From: Nemopilema nomurai
Taxonomy: Eukaryota > Cnidaria > Scyphozoa > Rhizostomeae > Rhizostomatidae
NCBI GenBank assembly: GCA_003864495.1
Contig: ML133379.1
Location: 149,742 to 213,741 of the forward strand
Length of the DNA stretch: 64,000 nt
Direction of reading: 5' to 3'
The position numbers were made by a program, and so were the translations under genes. Under the pieces are notes generated by a model that had not been told where the DNA came from, searched no databases, and saw only the letters and a program-made list of their open reading frames with translations. Below are positions 38,411 through 49,363 of the stretch, in pieces (the stretch's first letter is position 1; each line of letters starts with the position of its first letter).

Positions 38411-40690
38411 CTAGATGCAAGGAAGGTCGTCACTTTAGTATCTTGTACTGGAGCGTGCTCACACATGATTGGGGGAAGTTTAGTAAATTGTAAGCATTTA
38501 AGATACTTCGAGATACAGTTAAAATTAAAGCCTCGTGGAAGCAAACGATTGTGAATAATTAATACAAACAGCATCCTGCATCATTTACAGGAACATGTCA
38601 TAGGCAGTGGCGATTCTAGCCTTAAAAATCTGGGGGGCTAACCGGGGGCCGAACTTTCAGTTATAGAAGCCAACGCTAGCTATTACTTTGAAAACAAGTA
38701 GAAACTAGTAGTATGTCCTTGGTACAGCTCTATCAAGGCTGTTATCATTATGCCAAATAGTTTTATTAGTGGTGTAAGGAGCAGCTGTGTCCCCTAGGAA
38801 AAATGACAAAGAAAAATTGTTGCTTGGGGCCCCTAAAGGTTCGCGACCGTTTGTAATTTGACTAAAAGTAACTTTGTTCTGTTACTCCACTGAGTTTTAT
38901 CTGTTTAATAATAATGCATTACGATCATGGGTTTCAACAGAAGAACTAAACTTGATTGGTAAAATTTTTCCATAGTAGTTATGTCTTATTGTCCAACCTC
39001 CATGAGATCAAGCAAATCATTCTGTTACACAGAATTTCAAGTCATACAATTTCGATAAGCAATAGCAGATTGCCAAGGTATACTGGGATGGTATTGGGCT
39101 GACCCTGCGCACCCCAGCGCAATTCTGGTTGTATTTCCTTCGTAATATTCGCATATTCAATCATTTACCTTTCTCTTTAAATCATTTAATGTTCATATTT
39201 ATTAGCAGCTTTGACCACAGAGGTTTGACCATTCAGTAAATCACACTGCTTTTTTCATTAAGGTACGCCTGTTTATAGCTTGGCATTTTACAGAATATTT
39301 CAAGCTTTAGATAAATGCATGCAATTCTATATATAAACATAAAATCACAAATGTCTAGAAATGCTTTGAAATAACCAACCAAAGCAAAAAAACTGTTTCA
39401 CTAAATGTTGCATAGGAAACAGTGTAAAACATTCGGTTCTTCGTACCTTTAGGTTGGCAACAGTTATCAAAACTCTCCAGCGTCTTCGTTTCCTAGAAGA
39501 ACCCAAAATAAATGATTGCTTTGCACATTTTTCCTACATTTTTTATCATAATGGAAGCCAAATAACTCGAAAATAGTTCTGAGCCGAGGCCTCTTTCTAC
39601 ACCTCTTCTAAGAATCTGCAATGATGATTTATGTTTCTCTGTTCTTTGTAGAAGCAAATTATGTCATCCATCATGGTTGAACCCTTCCTATGCTTCCCTC
39701 TTGTGGAATCTGGTGGAACTTCAAGACCACGTGATGATGGTATAGAGAATTACACGATTAGTTCTACATCTGGTTTGTTGCAAGACTGAGTAGTATAAAT
39801 GGCGTTTATGGGGAAATGCAAGTTATTTAGTGTCAGTAGAATCGTTATGATTGTATTCCCGCTGGTATATCAAAGGTATCAAAGTGTCTTGCATTGCAAG
39901 CAGGGGAAAACAAACGCTGAATTATCATTGACTTGATAAGCAAAATTACATAAATAAAATATCAATGTATTTTATGAGCCGACTTTTCATTGATTAGATA
40001 TTAGTCAGACAGAGAGTTGATTCCAGTATTAAATTATGCATCTTCACATAATTAAAGTTTCATTTGATGAATATTTAATGAACCTCAATTTGATCGATTC
40101 AAATTAAAACACTTTAATTTGCCAACGGCGTTCCTAAATTCTGGACTCAATGCACAATGTTTTCCAAAAAGCGGAGGCCAGAAAGATTACATTATTTGTG
40201 GCTACAAATAATAGAGAGCCGAAAAAATGGCCGGAGGCTTTGACAAGCCAAAGACACCTGTGCCCATTAGTGGAATGTTTGTCTAAACTAGCCAGAGTTA
40301 CCTGAAACTAGGTTAACAATTTTTAATGAAAGTGAATTCCATGCCGGTAAATCTGCCTGTGTATATACAACTGAGATTGGGAGAAACGTCCTTAGAACTG
40401 CTGTGTACAACTTTTTATTTGACAGCAGTTCGTAACAACACCGTTGTATCACAGAGACAAGAAATCTGGGTGCTTGCAGATTTAACAAAATGCCAGTTGA
40501 AGAATGTGGTATATACGACACAATGCAATTACTAGTTTACAAGCCTACTTTGTTATGGTCACTATTTAGTCCTCATATTTAAATGTCTTGCTTAGTCCTA
40601 ATAAGTTTCTAGCGAACAACGTCCAGGCACAGCTATCAGAAATCAGATAATTTAAGAGAAGGATATTTCTAATGAGAGTAACTTAAGCAC
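38411..40690. other. Non-coding interval, possible intron
   Basis: No convincing exon. At 38604 there is an isolated transposon-like end (CAGTGGCGATTCTAGCC followed by a G-rich stretch) with no partner found. The frame at 40288-40521 is not convincing. Confidence 0.45.
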
Positions 40691-41053
40691 CTTTATCAGC
40701 TTGATTGCAACCCAACCAGTTGCATGTATGACCCCAACGCCAGACCTTTCGCTGCACCTTGGGTATTTGACTAGGTCGCACGAAACAGTACCATTTTCTT
40801 GGGTTTTGTAGTTGGCAAAGTAGCAAAGGCACTCCGCAAGGCATTTCTGGATGCACTGCAAAATCGATGCTGCTGCGATTGACTTGCGGCTCTCACTTAC
40901 ATATTTAAAGTCATTCAGCGTCTGTGTTGTAGAATCCCTCTGAAATTGATAAGTAACCTCTGGGCATTGAGTGCCAGAAGCATACCAGAAAGCCATGGAA
41001 AGAAGCAAGAATATGTGAAAATCTGCTTTTCCTTTCTTCAGAAGTGCAGCCAT
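40691..41053 (-). CDS. First exon: signal peptide plus PAN/apple-like domain
   Basis: Starts MAALLKKGKADFHIFLLLSM, with a hydrophobic core FLLLSMAFWYASG typical of a signal peptide. The mature part has Cys pairs in QCIQKCLAECLCYFANYK and later SCDLVKYPRC, the PAN/apple pattern (C-x3-C-x3-C-x-C-x-(F/Y)). PAN domains bind proteins or carbohydrates outside cells. The frame closes soon after GWVAIKLIK; a GT at 40690 is a possible donor, but its phase does not fit the next exon directly, so a further exon or another donor is likely. The longer frame from 41128 would lack a signal peptide at its start. Confidence 0.65.
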
Positions 41054-42750
41054 TATTGGCGTGGTGTTTGATACAACTAAATGCCACCAAACCAAGCCTG
41101 CAGCATCTACGGGTGTTCTTATTTCCATAGAAACTCAGGGGCGGATCCAGCCATTAGCAACCTTTGCGCGAGCATAAGACAGATTTTCTCAAACAATTTC
41201 CTTTTGCAGCAATTAACGTCATCCAATGCAACAAAAATTATTCCTGTTCTCTGGAATTACATCACAATCTATTGCCGCTATTGCTGTTGCTTCGTTCGTC
41301 AAGCCAATTACAGGCAAGTTGAATTTGGTGAATGCTATGCTAAATTTGGCGCGAGCATAGGTGAAATTTGAACTGTCGAAAAAGAAGCCGAGTTGACCTA
41401 TGCAATTGTTGTAGAAAGTGTCCAATAAAATTCAGTGCAGACTCAAATAGCCAATCAAGATACAAGTTGATCTATGCAATTGTTGTTTAACTGTCCAATA
41501 AACAGATAGACTGACCTATGCATTGTATTCGCCACCGCTGTCGCGTTCAATCTTGAAAATGTCAACAATAGTCCTTGCGATTTCCGTTCTGTGAATGTGA
41601 CGCATTCCTAACAGAAAACAGGGATAAAGCTTTTGTTGGATTTCATTATATGATTTTAGCGCTGACCACTAACAAAAATTTTGATTATAAATAGTATTCA
41701 CATAAAATGGGTGTGGCCTTCATTTTAGGCAGCCTGAAGGGCGTGGCTCTAAAAATTTTCTGTTGCTATGTGTTATCATGTGTTATCTGTTGCTTAATGG
41801 GCTTTTTGATATGCAAGACTGGTTGCTTACTGGCTGCAAGTCTAAGGCGTTTGAGCTGAAATGTTTTCGGGAATTCTTTGGCATGTTCTGGATATTGTAC
41901 CGAAGCCATAAGCTGAGATGAACATTTATAATCTCTATTCTAAGTTAAAGGTATTCCAGCTGGATTTATGAATTAGACAAATTTACCCTTAAAATTTCTT
42001 GATTGTTGTCCTATCGTCATTGATATGGCCTGAGCTGACAATACAATGAATACTGGTGACAGTTACATCAAAGACCCTATTTGGATTCAATGTGTTGACA
42101 AGTTTCTCATAATGATTGACATGTGCAGCTAACCCAATGCAGAAGGCGCTTTATTTATAGCCGTGGTGTCAAAACGAAAAAAAGAGAACTTCAAAACGAA
42201 AGGAAAAACCTTAGGCACAAAGACGAGCATAGATATTTGCTATCAATTAAACTTTCAATTTATCAGCTAGACGCTCCAAACTTCTGTTTTATTCCCTTCC
42301 AACATTTGCAAAGACTGGCCATAACATCCTAATAACTTGGCTTAAATGGATTTAATGGAACATTTCTTTGAACAGTTTTAACCATCTTTTCAATATTTAC
42401 AAATACTTTTAGCATTTTTCTTCAACAGGTCCTTGAATGATAACAGGATACTTATCCTGAACAAGTAAGCCTGTATAAATATTAATTGTTATTATTTAGT
42501 TATGCTCAAGTCTAGGTTTTGACCAAAGTATTCATCAAAGTAATACTTTGCAAATCAAATGGAGCTAACATATACAGTCTTGGTCGTCTTGAGCGATTTA
42601 TCGCACGCATGAGATGTATATTTGACCGTTGCTTTTGACCTTCATAAAATTTTTTTCTTTAACGAAAAATTGGAAATTTTGTCTTTCACTATCTGAGCAA
42701 CATCGACAGATCCTTTTAATAGTGCCTATTGTGTCTTCCTATTGTGTTTT
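41054..42750. other. Region upstream of the PAN gene, with a lone hAT-type end
   Basis: CAGGGGCGGATCCAG at 41136-41150 is identical to the end at 32268 and in the same orientation, 83 bp upstream of the PAN-gene ATG. No inverted partner was found. At about 41390-41530 a motif near GACCTATGCAATTGTTGT recurs at about 75-bp spacing. No gene seen. Confidence 0.5.
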
Positions 42751-42753
42751 CAT

Positions 42754-43002
42754 GTAACGTATTTCGACGTATTTCATCGGAATTCAGAGTCTACGATCAA
42801 TTAAGATTATTTCCGTTATATGAAAACCGATCAAATTTTATGAAAACCTCCTAACGTAAATAATCCTAATAGATCGTAACTTAACGTAATTCATCGGAAG
42901 AAAATAAAAAAAAATTGTTCCTCCTGACAAAATACGACGAATTAAGACGAATTACGGCCGATGAATTATATGAAAATCAGAAATACGTCAAATACGTTGA
43001 AA
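42754..43002. repeat. Imperfect inverted repeat (ACGTATTTCGACGTATTTC-like)
   Basis: The left arm at about 42754-42780 (AACGTATTTCGACGTATTTC then ATCGG) is roughly mirrored at 42958-43002 with a gap. Related words (GATGAAATACGTTGCGATG) recur at 43455-43490. Possibly a decayed foldback element. No gene. Confidence 0.4.
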
Positions 43003-43951
43003 TACGGTAGCCCAATCTTGTTTTGCAAAATAGCTCTCGAGCTGAAAAATGCACACCTTGATTCCAACACGGCAGACAAGCGGGAAATCAAAAATTTTCT
43101 ATCATATATTCTCAGTTCATAAATGAGTGCTTGAAAGTTGCCAGACCATTTGCGTTCTTGGAAAATTGTCCGAATCCAATATTTCTTCTCCTGATATTTT
43201 TCCGTTGTAAGCAATTGTTTCTTCTTTCTCATTCTGGCTATAATGACTATCAAACTGCGCTGCAGCATTAACCTATGATTTATTTTGCCTGATATAGTAT
43301 GTGACTTTCCAGCTTCTTTTAGACAATTGTCTTATTTAATAAATTAATTGCCGAGGCCGCCAAATAATTTAAGATGACGCGCCATATTTGTATCCAAAGA
43401 CCACATGTTACTGTAGACACGTGATCGTATACCGCCTTTTCCGGTATAATAACGACGAATTTAGATGAAATACGTTGCGATGAAATACGACAAAATATTT
43501 CTTCGAATGGAAATCATTCAAGACTTTTGTAAAAGCCTATTATCGTGAAAGCACTGTCCGGTCTTTGTGGCCAAAAATATTTGAATTCAAACGCGAAGAA
43601 TTCCCAAATCTTTGCCTCTATGCAGAGATTACTATTTGAAAAAGTGGCTCGAATTCTACAGTAGAGAGAGCATTATTTCTAAACACTGATGATAAACTTT
43701 CTTTGTCAAGTAAATGTCATTTCAGATTAACAGTGACAAAAATTCTAAAATTCAGGCAAAAAAATCTTTAGTGCCTTTTTGTCACTTTTATAAAGCATCA
43801 CAGAATCTAAGGTGAAGAAAATTTGCTGTAGAAACAACACAAATTTTCGCCCTCTGTTATTCGGAAACAAATTTTGTTCTGTCACGGTACCGTTTTTGAA
43901 GGGGACGGTGTAAAAAGGGAACGAAATAGCCAGATATGTAAGAGTGTGATT
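43003..43951. other. Right end of the foreign block, no gene
   Basis: AT-rich with no convincing frame. The block ends at GTGTGATT, immediately before AGTCAAAC of the unit-3 spacer. Confidence 0.5.
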
Positions 43952-46192
43952 AGTCAAACTTTCCTTCCTTTAAAGAAAACAGGAAACAAGCCCGTTTCTA
44001 GTCACATGATGTGTCGGTTTGGTTATTGATAAACTTGATTCTAAATTACTCCATCGTATCGGTGGCGAATTTTTTCCTTATTTTTGTCAGAGGTTCAACT
44101 GTCTATCATCGTTCATAGTTGCTGGTGCCTGTAGGTAGAAAATAGTTCACTTTGCAGATTGTATTGAGATATATATTGGCTTTGCGGGGTTGACTTTGCG
44201 ATACCAAGACCAACAACAACTTGTTCTACAAGTTGCCACTGTTTTTAGTTAGGAGCACTGGAGCTGATGAGCTCACTCATCCCTCTAGGCTCTATAGAGA
44301 AATAATATGTGAATAAAGTTCTCTTCCCTATCATTCTATAAACCAAGTTTCTATAGGTTCACCATATTTTTGTGTTGTTGTGAGGACAAACAATTTCATA
44401 AAACTAAATTCCGTGAAAGCAATCAATCTAGGTCTTGATTTTGATACTTTCCTATCATTTTATAACCAACGTTAAGACAGTTTATCACGTGTTGATGTTG
44501 AAATTCTGCATTATCAATAAAAATATAGTTTTGATTTGATTCTGATTCCTAGTGTTTAGTAATTTTCACTAAAAGTTTTAAAGGGAGCTTCTTTTGTTAT
44601 CATTCCATCAAATCAACCAATACTTTCATCATATGTCCATTGATGTAAAAGAAAGTTAAAACATTGTAGCATTACCAAATAACAGGCAGTGTTATATTTT
44701 GGTTTGATAACTTTTTGAGGTTTTCATCAAGATTTGCACAGGAAGCTTCTTTGCTAGAATCATTTCGGAAACAACAATCAATCAATTCATCATATAATGG
44801 TGCTGTTTGATTTAAAACAAAGTGAAAATACTCCATTTCCATAAAACATGCTGTGTTTTATTCTTTGATTTGATAAATTTTTGAGATTGTTCATCAAAAG
44901 ATGTAAAAGAAGATTGCACCTCTATCCTTTTTTGAGGGGAAAGTTAAGCACTTCATTATATGATAGTGTTGTTTGATGTAAAATAAAGTGAAAACATTGT
45001 ATTCCAATAAAACAAGCAGTGTTTTATTACGACTTACTACCTTTGTTTGATTTTTCACCAAGTCTTGACTCATCATTCTAGACTCAATAACCTAGCATTT
45101 CTTTGTACCTTTATGCAGTTTGATGTAAAATTAAGTGAAAACACTGTATTTCCATGAAACAAGCAGTGTTTTATTAGCGCTTATTTATTTTGTTTGACTT
45201 TCCATCAAATCTTGTCAAGGAAGCTGTTTTTTATCATTGTAGACTCAATAACCAGGAATTTCTTCATATCTTGGTGCAGTTTGATGTAAAATGATGCAAA
45301 AACACTGTATTTCCATGAAATAAGTAGGGTTATACTTGGGTTTACTTCTACATTCCAGAATCAATAATCAAGCATTTCATTTCATTCATATTAGACAAGT
45401 AGCTTTGATTTTATTTGGATTCCTAGTGTTGGGTAATTTCCATCAAGAGTTGTAAAGGGAGCTTCTTTTCACATCATTTAATAATCATCAATTAAGGTTT
45501 CATAATATGCTGGTGTTCTTTGATGTAAAACAGAGTGAAAACACTGTTTTGCCATGAAACAAGCAGTGTTTGGTTTTTCTTCAAAAATTGTAAAGTAAGT
45601 TTTTTGCCATCATTTCAGAATCTACAATAAGCCATGTCATCATAGTTTGGTGTTTTCCAATGTATACAAAGTTAAAACACTGTATTCTCATAACACAAGC
45701 AGTGTTATACCAGGAATTGATAACTTTATCGGGGTTTCCTTAAAAAAGGAAGCTTTTTTGCTATCCATATGTTTTGATAATCAACAATAAAGCAGGTAAT
45801 AATCAGATTCAAAAAGAGAGATACTGTCGAGAGAGATACGGATTCGGATTGAGATTCAAAAAGAGAGAGATCAATTAATCGTGAACGTGTCCGGATTCGG
45901 ATACTTTCATTTGAAACAAACACACTTTCATTTAGTACAAACATCGTCTTCGCTATTTCTCCCATGGAGGGTTCTCGCACAATATCGACCCAACATGTCC
46001 AATATGAAGTAAATACAATAACGCATATGTAAATATAAAGACATATTGTGGAGAAAAAATATATCGGCTCAGTTATAAAAAGGAAAACTTCGTAAACCAG
46101 TAACTAGAAATTAGGATAAAAGCTGTTATCAGTAAGAGTAAGTAAGAATGTCGTGTGTGTCACAAGAAGGTAAACCAATTTTAGCATCTTTT
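43952..46192. repeat. H4-H2A spacer (right part) with ~160-bp repeats, unit 3
   Basis: Resumes the histone spacer, matching unit 4 from about 54157. Satellite at about 44330-45790, with a well-kept hairpin at 45138-45172 (AAAACACTG, 17-nt loop, CAGTGTTTT). About 45800-45960 is unique to this unit, with GATTCAAAAAGAGAGA occurring twice and GATACGGATTCGGAT-like words. No gene. Confidence 0.78.
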
Positions 46193-46208
46193 GGTTTTTA
46201 AAAAAACC
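46193..46208 (-). terminator. Histone 3' stem-loop of H2A, unit 3
   Basis: Minus strand GGTTTT-TTTA-AAAACC. The three bases after the stem that read ACC in the other units are missing here (AAAACC is followed directly by AAAAG). Confidence 0.88.
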
Positions 46209-46252
46209 GTTTTTCAATGCAAAGATAACCAGAGATAGCCAACCGAAGTGAC

Positions 46253-46636
46253 TTATGATTTGGCGGCTTTCGTCTCAGTCTTCTTTGGAAGAAGCACTGC
46301 CTGAATGTTGGGCAAGACACCACCCTGTGCAATGGTGACTCCACTCAGCAACTTGTTCAACTCCTCGTCGTTCCTGATGGCGAGCTGCAAGTGACGAGGG
46401 ATGATTCTTGACTTCTTGTTGTCTCTTGCTGCATTGCCAGCCAACTCCAAGATTTCTGCAGACAGATACTCGAGAACGGCTGCCAAATAGACGGGAGCCC
46501 CAGAGCCAACTCGCTCGGCATAGTTGCCCTTCCTCAACAATCGGTGGATACGTCCGACTGGAAACTGTAATCCAGCTCTGGATGTCCTAGATCTCGCCTT
46601 AGCCTTGGCTTTTCCACCTTTTCCACGTCCAGACAT
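46253..46636 (-). CDS. H2A: Histone H2A (canonical), unit 3
   Basis: 127 codons, protein identical to the unit-1 copy. Silent variants (for example a different third base in VLEYLS) are shared with unit 4, grouping units 3 and 4. Divergent from H2B across 337 bp. Confidence 0.98.
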   Translation of the reverse strand: MSGRGKGGKAKAKARSRTSRAGLQFPVGRIHRLLRKGNYAERVGSGAPVYLAAVLEYLSAEILELAGNAARDNKKSRIIPRHLQLAIRNDEELNKLLSGVTIAQGGVLPNIQAVLLPKKTETKAAKS

Positions 46637-46973
46637 GATTGCTTCAATAACAGATTTTCTTCAACGAGTTGACTTGACTGCGAAAGTGCAAGGGAACGAT
46701 TGCTAGTAGTACCCGCCAATAGCAACATTTCAAAGCGGCCTTAATTCGAAACGCGCCAATCGTCGCCTGCTCGAGTCGGCCATTTCGACGAACCAGGCGA
46801 AGACAGCCAATCGGCTGCGACCCTGGTCGGTCACGCGGTCTTCGGGCTCATTCTCGATGGCAAGGCGAGCTGGACTCAAATAAAGCAAGCGTGCCTTGGC
46901 GCCAAACCATCAAACCGAACTTGCTTGTCTCGAATCGAGAGTTGAGTGAATTTTTAAGAGAAAAGTCGCAAAC
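46637..46973. promoter_or_regulatory. Bidirectional H2A/H2B promoter, unit 3
   Basis: CCAAT 46756-46760 and 46807-46811, an AATAAAG stretch at about 46879-46885, GGCGCC 46898-46903. Confidence 0.77.
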
Positions 46974-47381
46974 ATGTCTGACGCCCCAGCTAAAGGAGGA
47001 AAACAGGCCCCGAAGGTCGCCAAGAAGGGAGAGAAGAAAGCAGGAGTTGGTAAAAAGGGTGGCAAGGCCGGCTCAGGAGAAAAGAAAAGGACGAAGAAGC
47101 GCAAGGAAAGCTACTCTATCTACATCTACAAGGTGCTCAAACAAGTCCACCCTGACACGGGAATTTCCAGCAAGGCCATGAGCATCATGAACTCGTTTGT
47201 CAACGACATTTTCGAGAGGATCGCTCAAGAAGCCTCGCGACTTGCCCACTACAACAAGAAGGCGACGATCACTTCAAGGGAAATCCAGACATCTGTCCGA
47301 CTTCTCCTTCCCGGTGAACTTGCCAAGCATGCTGTCAGCGAGGGCACCAAGGCCGTCACCAAGTACACGTCCAGCAAGTAA
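46974..47381 (+). CDS. H2B: Histone H2B, unit 3
   Basis: 135 codons, protein identical to unit 1. The Lys-Lys-Gly codons read AAAAAGGGT here and in unit 4, so the A-run is 5, against 6 in unit 1 (AAAAAAGGT). That run is the one shortened in the broken unit-2 copy. Confidence 0.98.
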   Translation: MSDAPAKGGKQAPKVAKKGEKKAGVGKKGGKAGSGEKKRTKKRKESYSIYIYKVLKQVHPDTGISSKAMSIMNSFVNDIFERIAQEASRLAHYNKKATITSREIQTSVRLLLPGELAKHAVSEGTKAVTKYTSSK

Positions 47382-47443
47382 ACTACCTGACCTGCCCTGG
47401 AGAGTTTGGTACATGCTGCTCTCAAACGGTCGACATAAAAAAC

Positions 47444-47459
47444 AGCTTTTTTAAAAGCT
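47444..47459 (+). terminator. Histone 3' stem-loop of H2B, unit 3
   Basis: AGCTTT-TTTA-AAAGCT followed by ACCAAA. Confidence 0.9.
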
Positions 47460-47732
47460 ACCAAATTCGCCAATTTTTCCTCAACCTCAAACACACACGA
47501 CCAATTGTTTACCGATACCATTTTATTTTATCAACCTTTTGGTTTAACTTAAGCGAGTGAGAGTGCCAATTTTGTTGTCAACACTCATACCCTGGGTTTG
47601 GAGAGAAATAGTATATGGGAAAAGTTGCACTATGGAAACCCATGGAAAATGAAAGCCATTTTATAAGATCCCCAGGCCGATGTTATCGAGGAGTGCTGCC
47701 CTCATGTAAGGGACTGATTTTAAATTTGGTAT

Positions 47733-48310
47733 TTTGAGGATCCTTATTTGATGATTCCAAACATACATCAAGCATAAACTCTTTCATAACAATACCTGAT
47801 TATTCTGCCGACCCTCAATATTCTCAAATTTTTAAACCTAACCTAATATTATTCTTAAATCATTCTTGCCCAACACAAATTCTTGATAAGAAATTCCCGA
47901 AGAAGGATACAAATTTGATAACCAGAAATAGTAACAATAATACGTGAAATCTTTCAGTCTTTTTCCTTCATAAATGCTCTTTTGATGAAAAGCAAAATTC
48001 ACTGTTTTTAGAAAAACTGGTTTCTACTTTGTGGAGGCAATCTGTATATGTTTGGTGGTTATTTCACTTGCAATGTTAGTTCATTTGTTGACCCAAAAAG
48101 ATTTTCAATGCTTGCATAGAACACACAAAACTAAACTAAACTATTAAACATCACATGTAATTCTGGATAACCACTTCCATTTATCCCATCTAATCAAAAT
48201 TACATCTTATTTAGAAATTGGAATAGTCCCAGACAATTACAAGGCCAACATGATTGAATATATACAAAGACGTGTGCGTCAAATCGAACGTGGAAGTAAG
48301 CATTTCTCGA
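47733..48310. repeat. Single partial copy of the H2B-H1 spacer duplication, unit 3
   Basis: Matches the start of copy 1/copy 2 of units 1 and 2, but with no MITE and no 1.1-kb element. It jumps from ATCAAATCGA directly to ACGTGGAA at about 48284-48292, leaving out about 460 bp present in copy 2. It makes the H2B-H1 distance about 1.3 kb instead of 4.2 kb. Confidence 0.8.
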
Positions 48311-48659
48311 CAACGCAACACGATGTGGAGAATTGCGCTCATAGGCATTGCCTGTGCCCCTCAAAAAGCATCTTTATTAAGAAATGAATACATAAGGACT
48401 TCAGTTTCGAATATTTTGAATAACTTTCTGCGTTATTTCAATGACTATGTGCCAATTAATGTTGGCAAAGAAGCACAACATCGACGGCCATTTTGGCCTG
48501 AGCAGTCAGCGGTCACGTGTACTTTTGGCGCCTAGATGCAAAATGATTTTGAATCGTTGACCGAAAGTGAAGGAGGGCATCCAGTTTTGTGTCGCAGTTG
48601 CGAAGAACTTTACGTTAGATTGTCGAACCATTTGCTCATTTCCAAAAAAAGATATCGTT
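48311..48659 (+). promoter_or_regulatory. H1 promoter, unit 3
   Basis: CCAAT 48452-48456, CACGTG 48514-48519, GGCGCC 48527-48532. Confidence 0.72.
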
Positions 48660-49292
48660 ATGGATTCATCTGCGGCGTCACCTAAGAAAACCAAAAAGGC
48701 AGCAGCACCCAAGAAGCCGGCTGCTCATCCTGCATACAAGGACATGATCGCGGAGGCAATCAGAAGCCTGAAGGAAAGAAACGGCTCGTCGAGGCAGAAA
48801 ATAGCCAAGTATTTGCAGGCTAATTACAAAGGCCTTGGTGATGAGAGCGCTTTGAAGAGAAACCTGAAGGCTTCCTTGAAGAAACTTGTCGCATCGGGCT
48901 CACTCGTGCAGACGAAGGGGGTGGGAGCTTCGGGGTCGTTCAAGCTACCTGTCGCCGCGAAGAAAGCAGCAGCAGAAAAGAAGCCGGTCGCAGCAAAGAA
49001 AGCTGTGAAAAAGCCAGCAGCACAGGCTAAGAAGAGTACGCAGGCTAAAAAGGCCAGTACCAGCTCAGTGAAGAAGAGTCCCGCGAAAAAGAAGGCAACG
49101 ACAGCGAAGAAAGCAACTGGTGCTAGCAAGTCCCCCAAGAAGCCCAAAGCTAAAGTAGCCAAGAAACCAAAGGCTGCTGCAAGCAAGAAGGCTTCGGTGG
49201 CTGGAAAGAGCAAACCGAAAAAGGCTGCAGCTAAGAAGACGGCAAAGTCACCTGCTGCAAAGAAATCCAAGGCCAGCAAGTCGAAGAACTGA
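48660..49292 (+). CDS. H1: Linker histone H1, unit 3
   Basis: 210 codons, protein identical to units 1 and 2 (GH1 at about 22-95, K/A-rich tail with SP motifs). The leader differs from units 1 and 2 by GATATCG instead of GCCATCG just before the ATG. Confidence 0.97.
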   Translation: MDSSAASPKKTKKAAAPKKPAAHPAYKDMIAEAIRSLKERNGSSRQKIAKYLQANYKGLGDESALKRNLKASLKKLVASGSLVQTKGVGASGSFKLPVAAKKAAAEKKPVAAKKAVKKPAAQAKKSTQAKKASTSSVKKSPAKKKATTAKKATGASKSPKKPKAKVAKKPKAAASKKASVAGKSKPKKAAAKKTAKSPAAKKSKASKSKN

Positions 49293-49347
49293 GGGCTCAG
49301 TTCTCCAGACATGTTCGTCTTAGTGCGCCATCCTGTCCATGCAAAAC

Positions 49348-49363
49348 AGCTTTTTTAAAAGCT
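49348..49363 (+). terminator. Histone 3' stem-loop of H1, unit 3
   Basis: AGCTTT-TTTA-AAAGCT, 55 nt after the stop. Confidence 0.9.

Larger units (their letters stand above)
32268..43951. other. Foreign ~11.7-kb block inserted in the unit-3 H4-H2A spacer
   Basis: Unit 4 reads continuously GTGCCAGTAGATTAGTCAAAC at about 54147-54167. In unit 3 the left part (to GATT at 32264-32267) and the right part (from AGTCAAAC at 43952) are separated by non-histone, non-satellite DNA. GATT stands at both junctions (43948-43951 on the right). The left junction coincides with a hAT-type terminal repeat; the right end has no matching one. Contents: nested hAT relics, a CARD-type gene fragment and a PAN/cysteine-rich gene. 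Confidence 0.85.

Noticed and set aside
40288..40521. Possible extra exon between the PAN exon and the next
   Set aside because: No domain, no clear splice sites, and overlapping open frames on both strands.
45726..45980. 84-codon frame with Arg/Ser-rich part in unit 3
   Set aside because: Produced by the GAGAGA-type repeats unique to this spacer; no start context or conservation.
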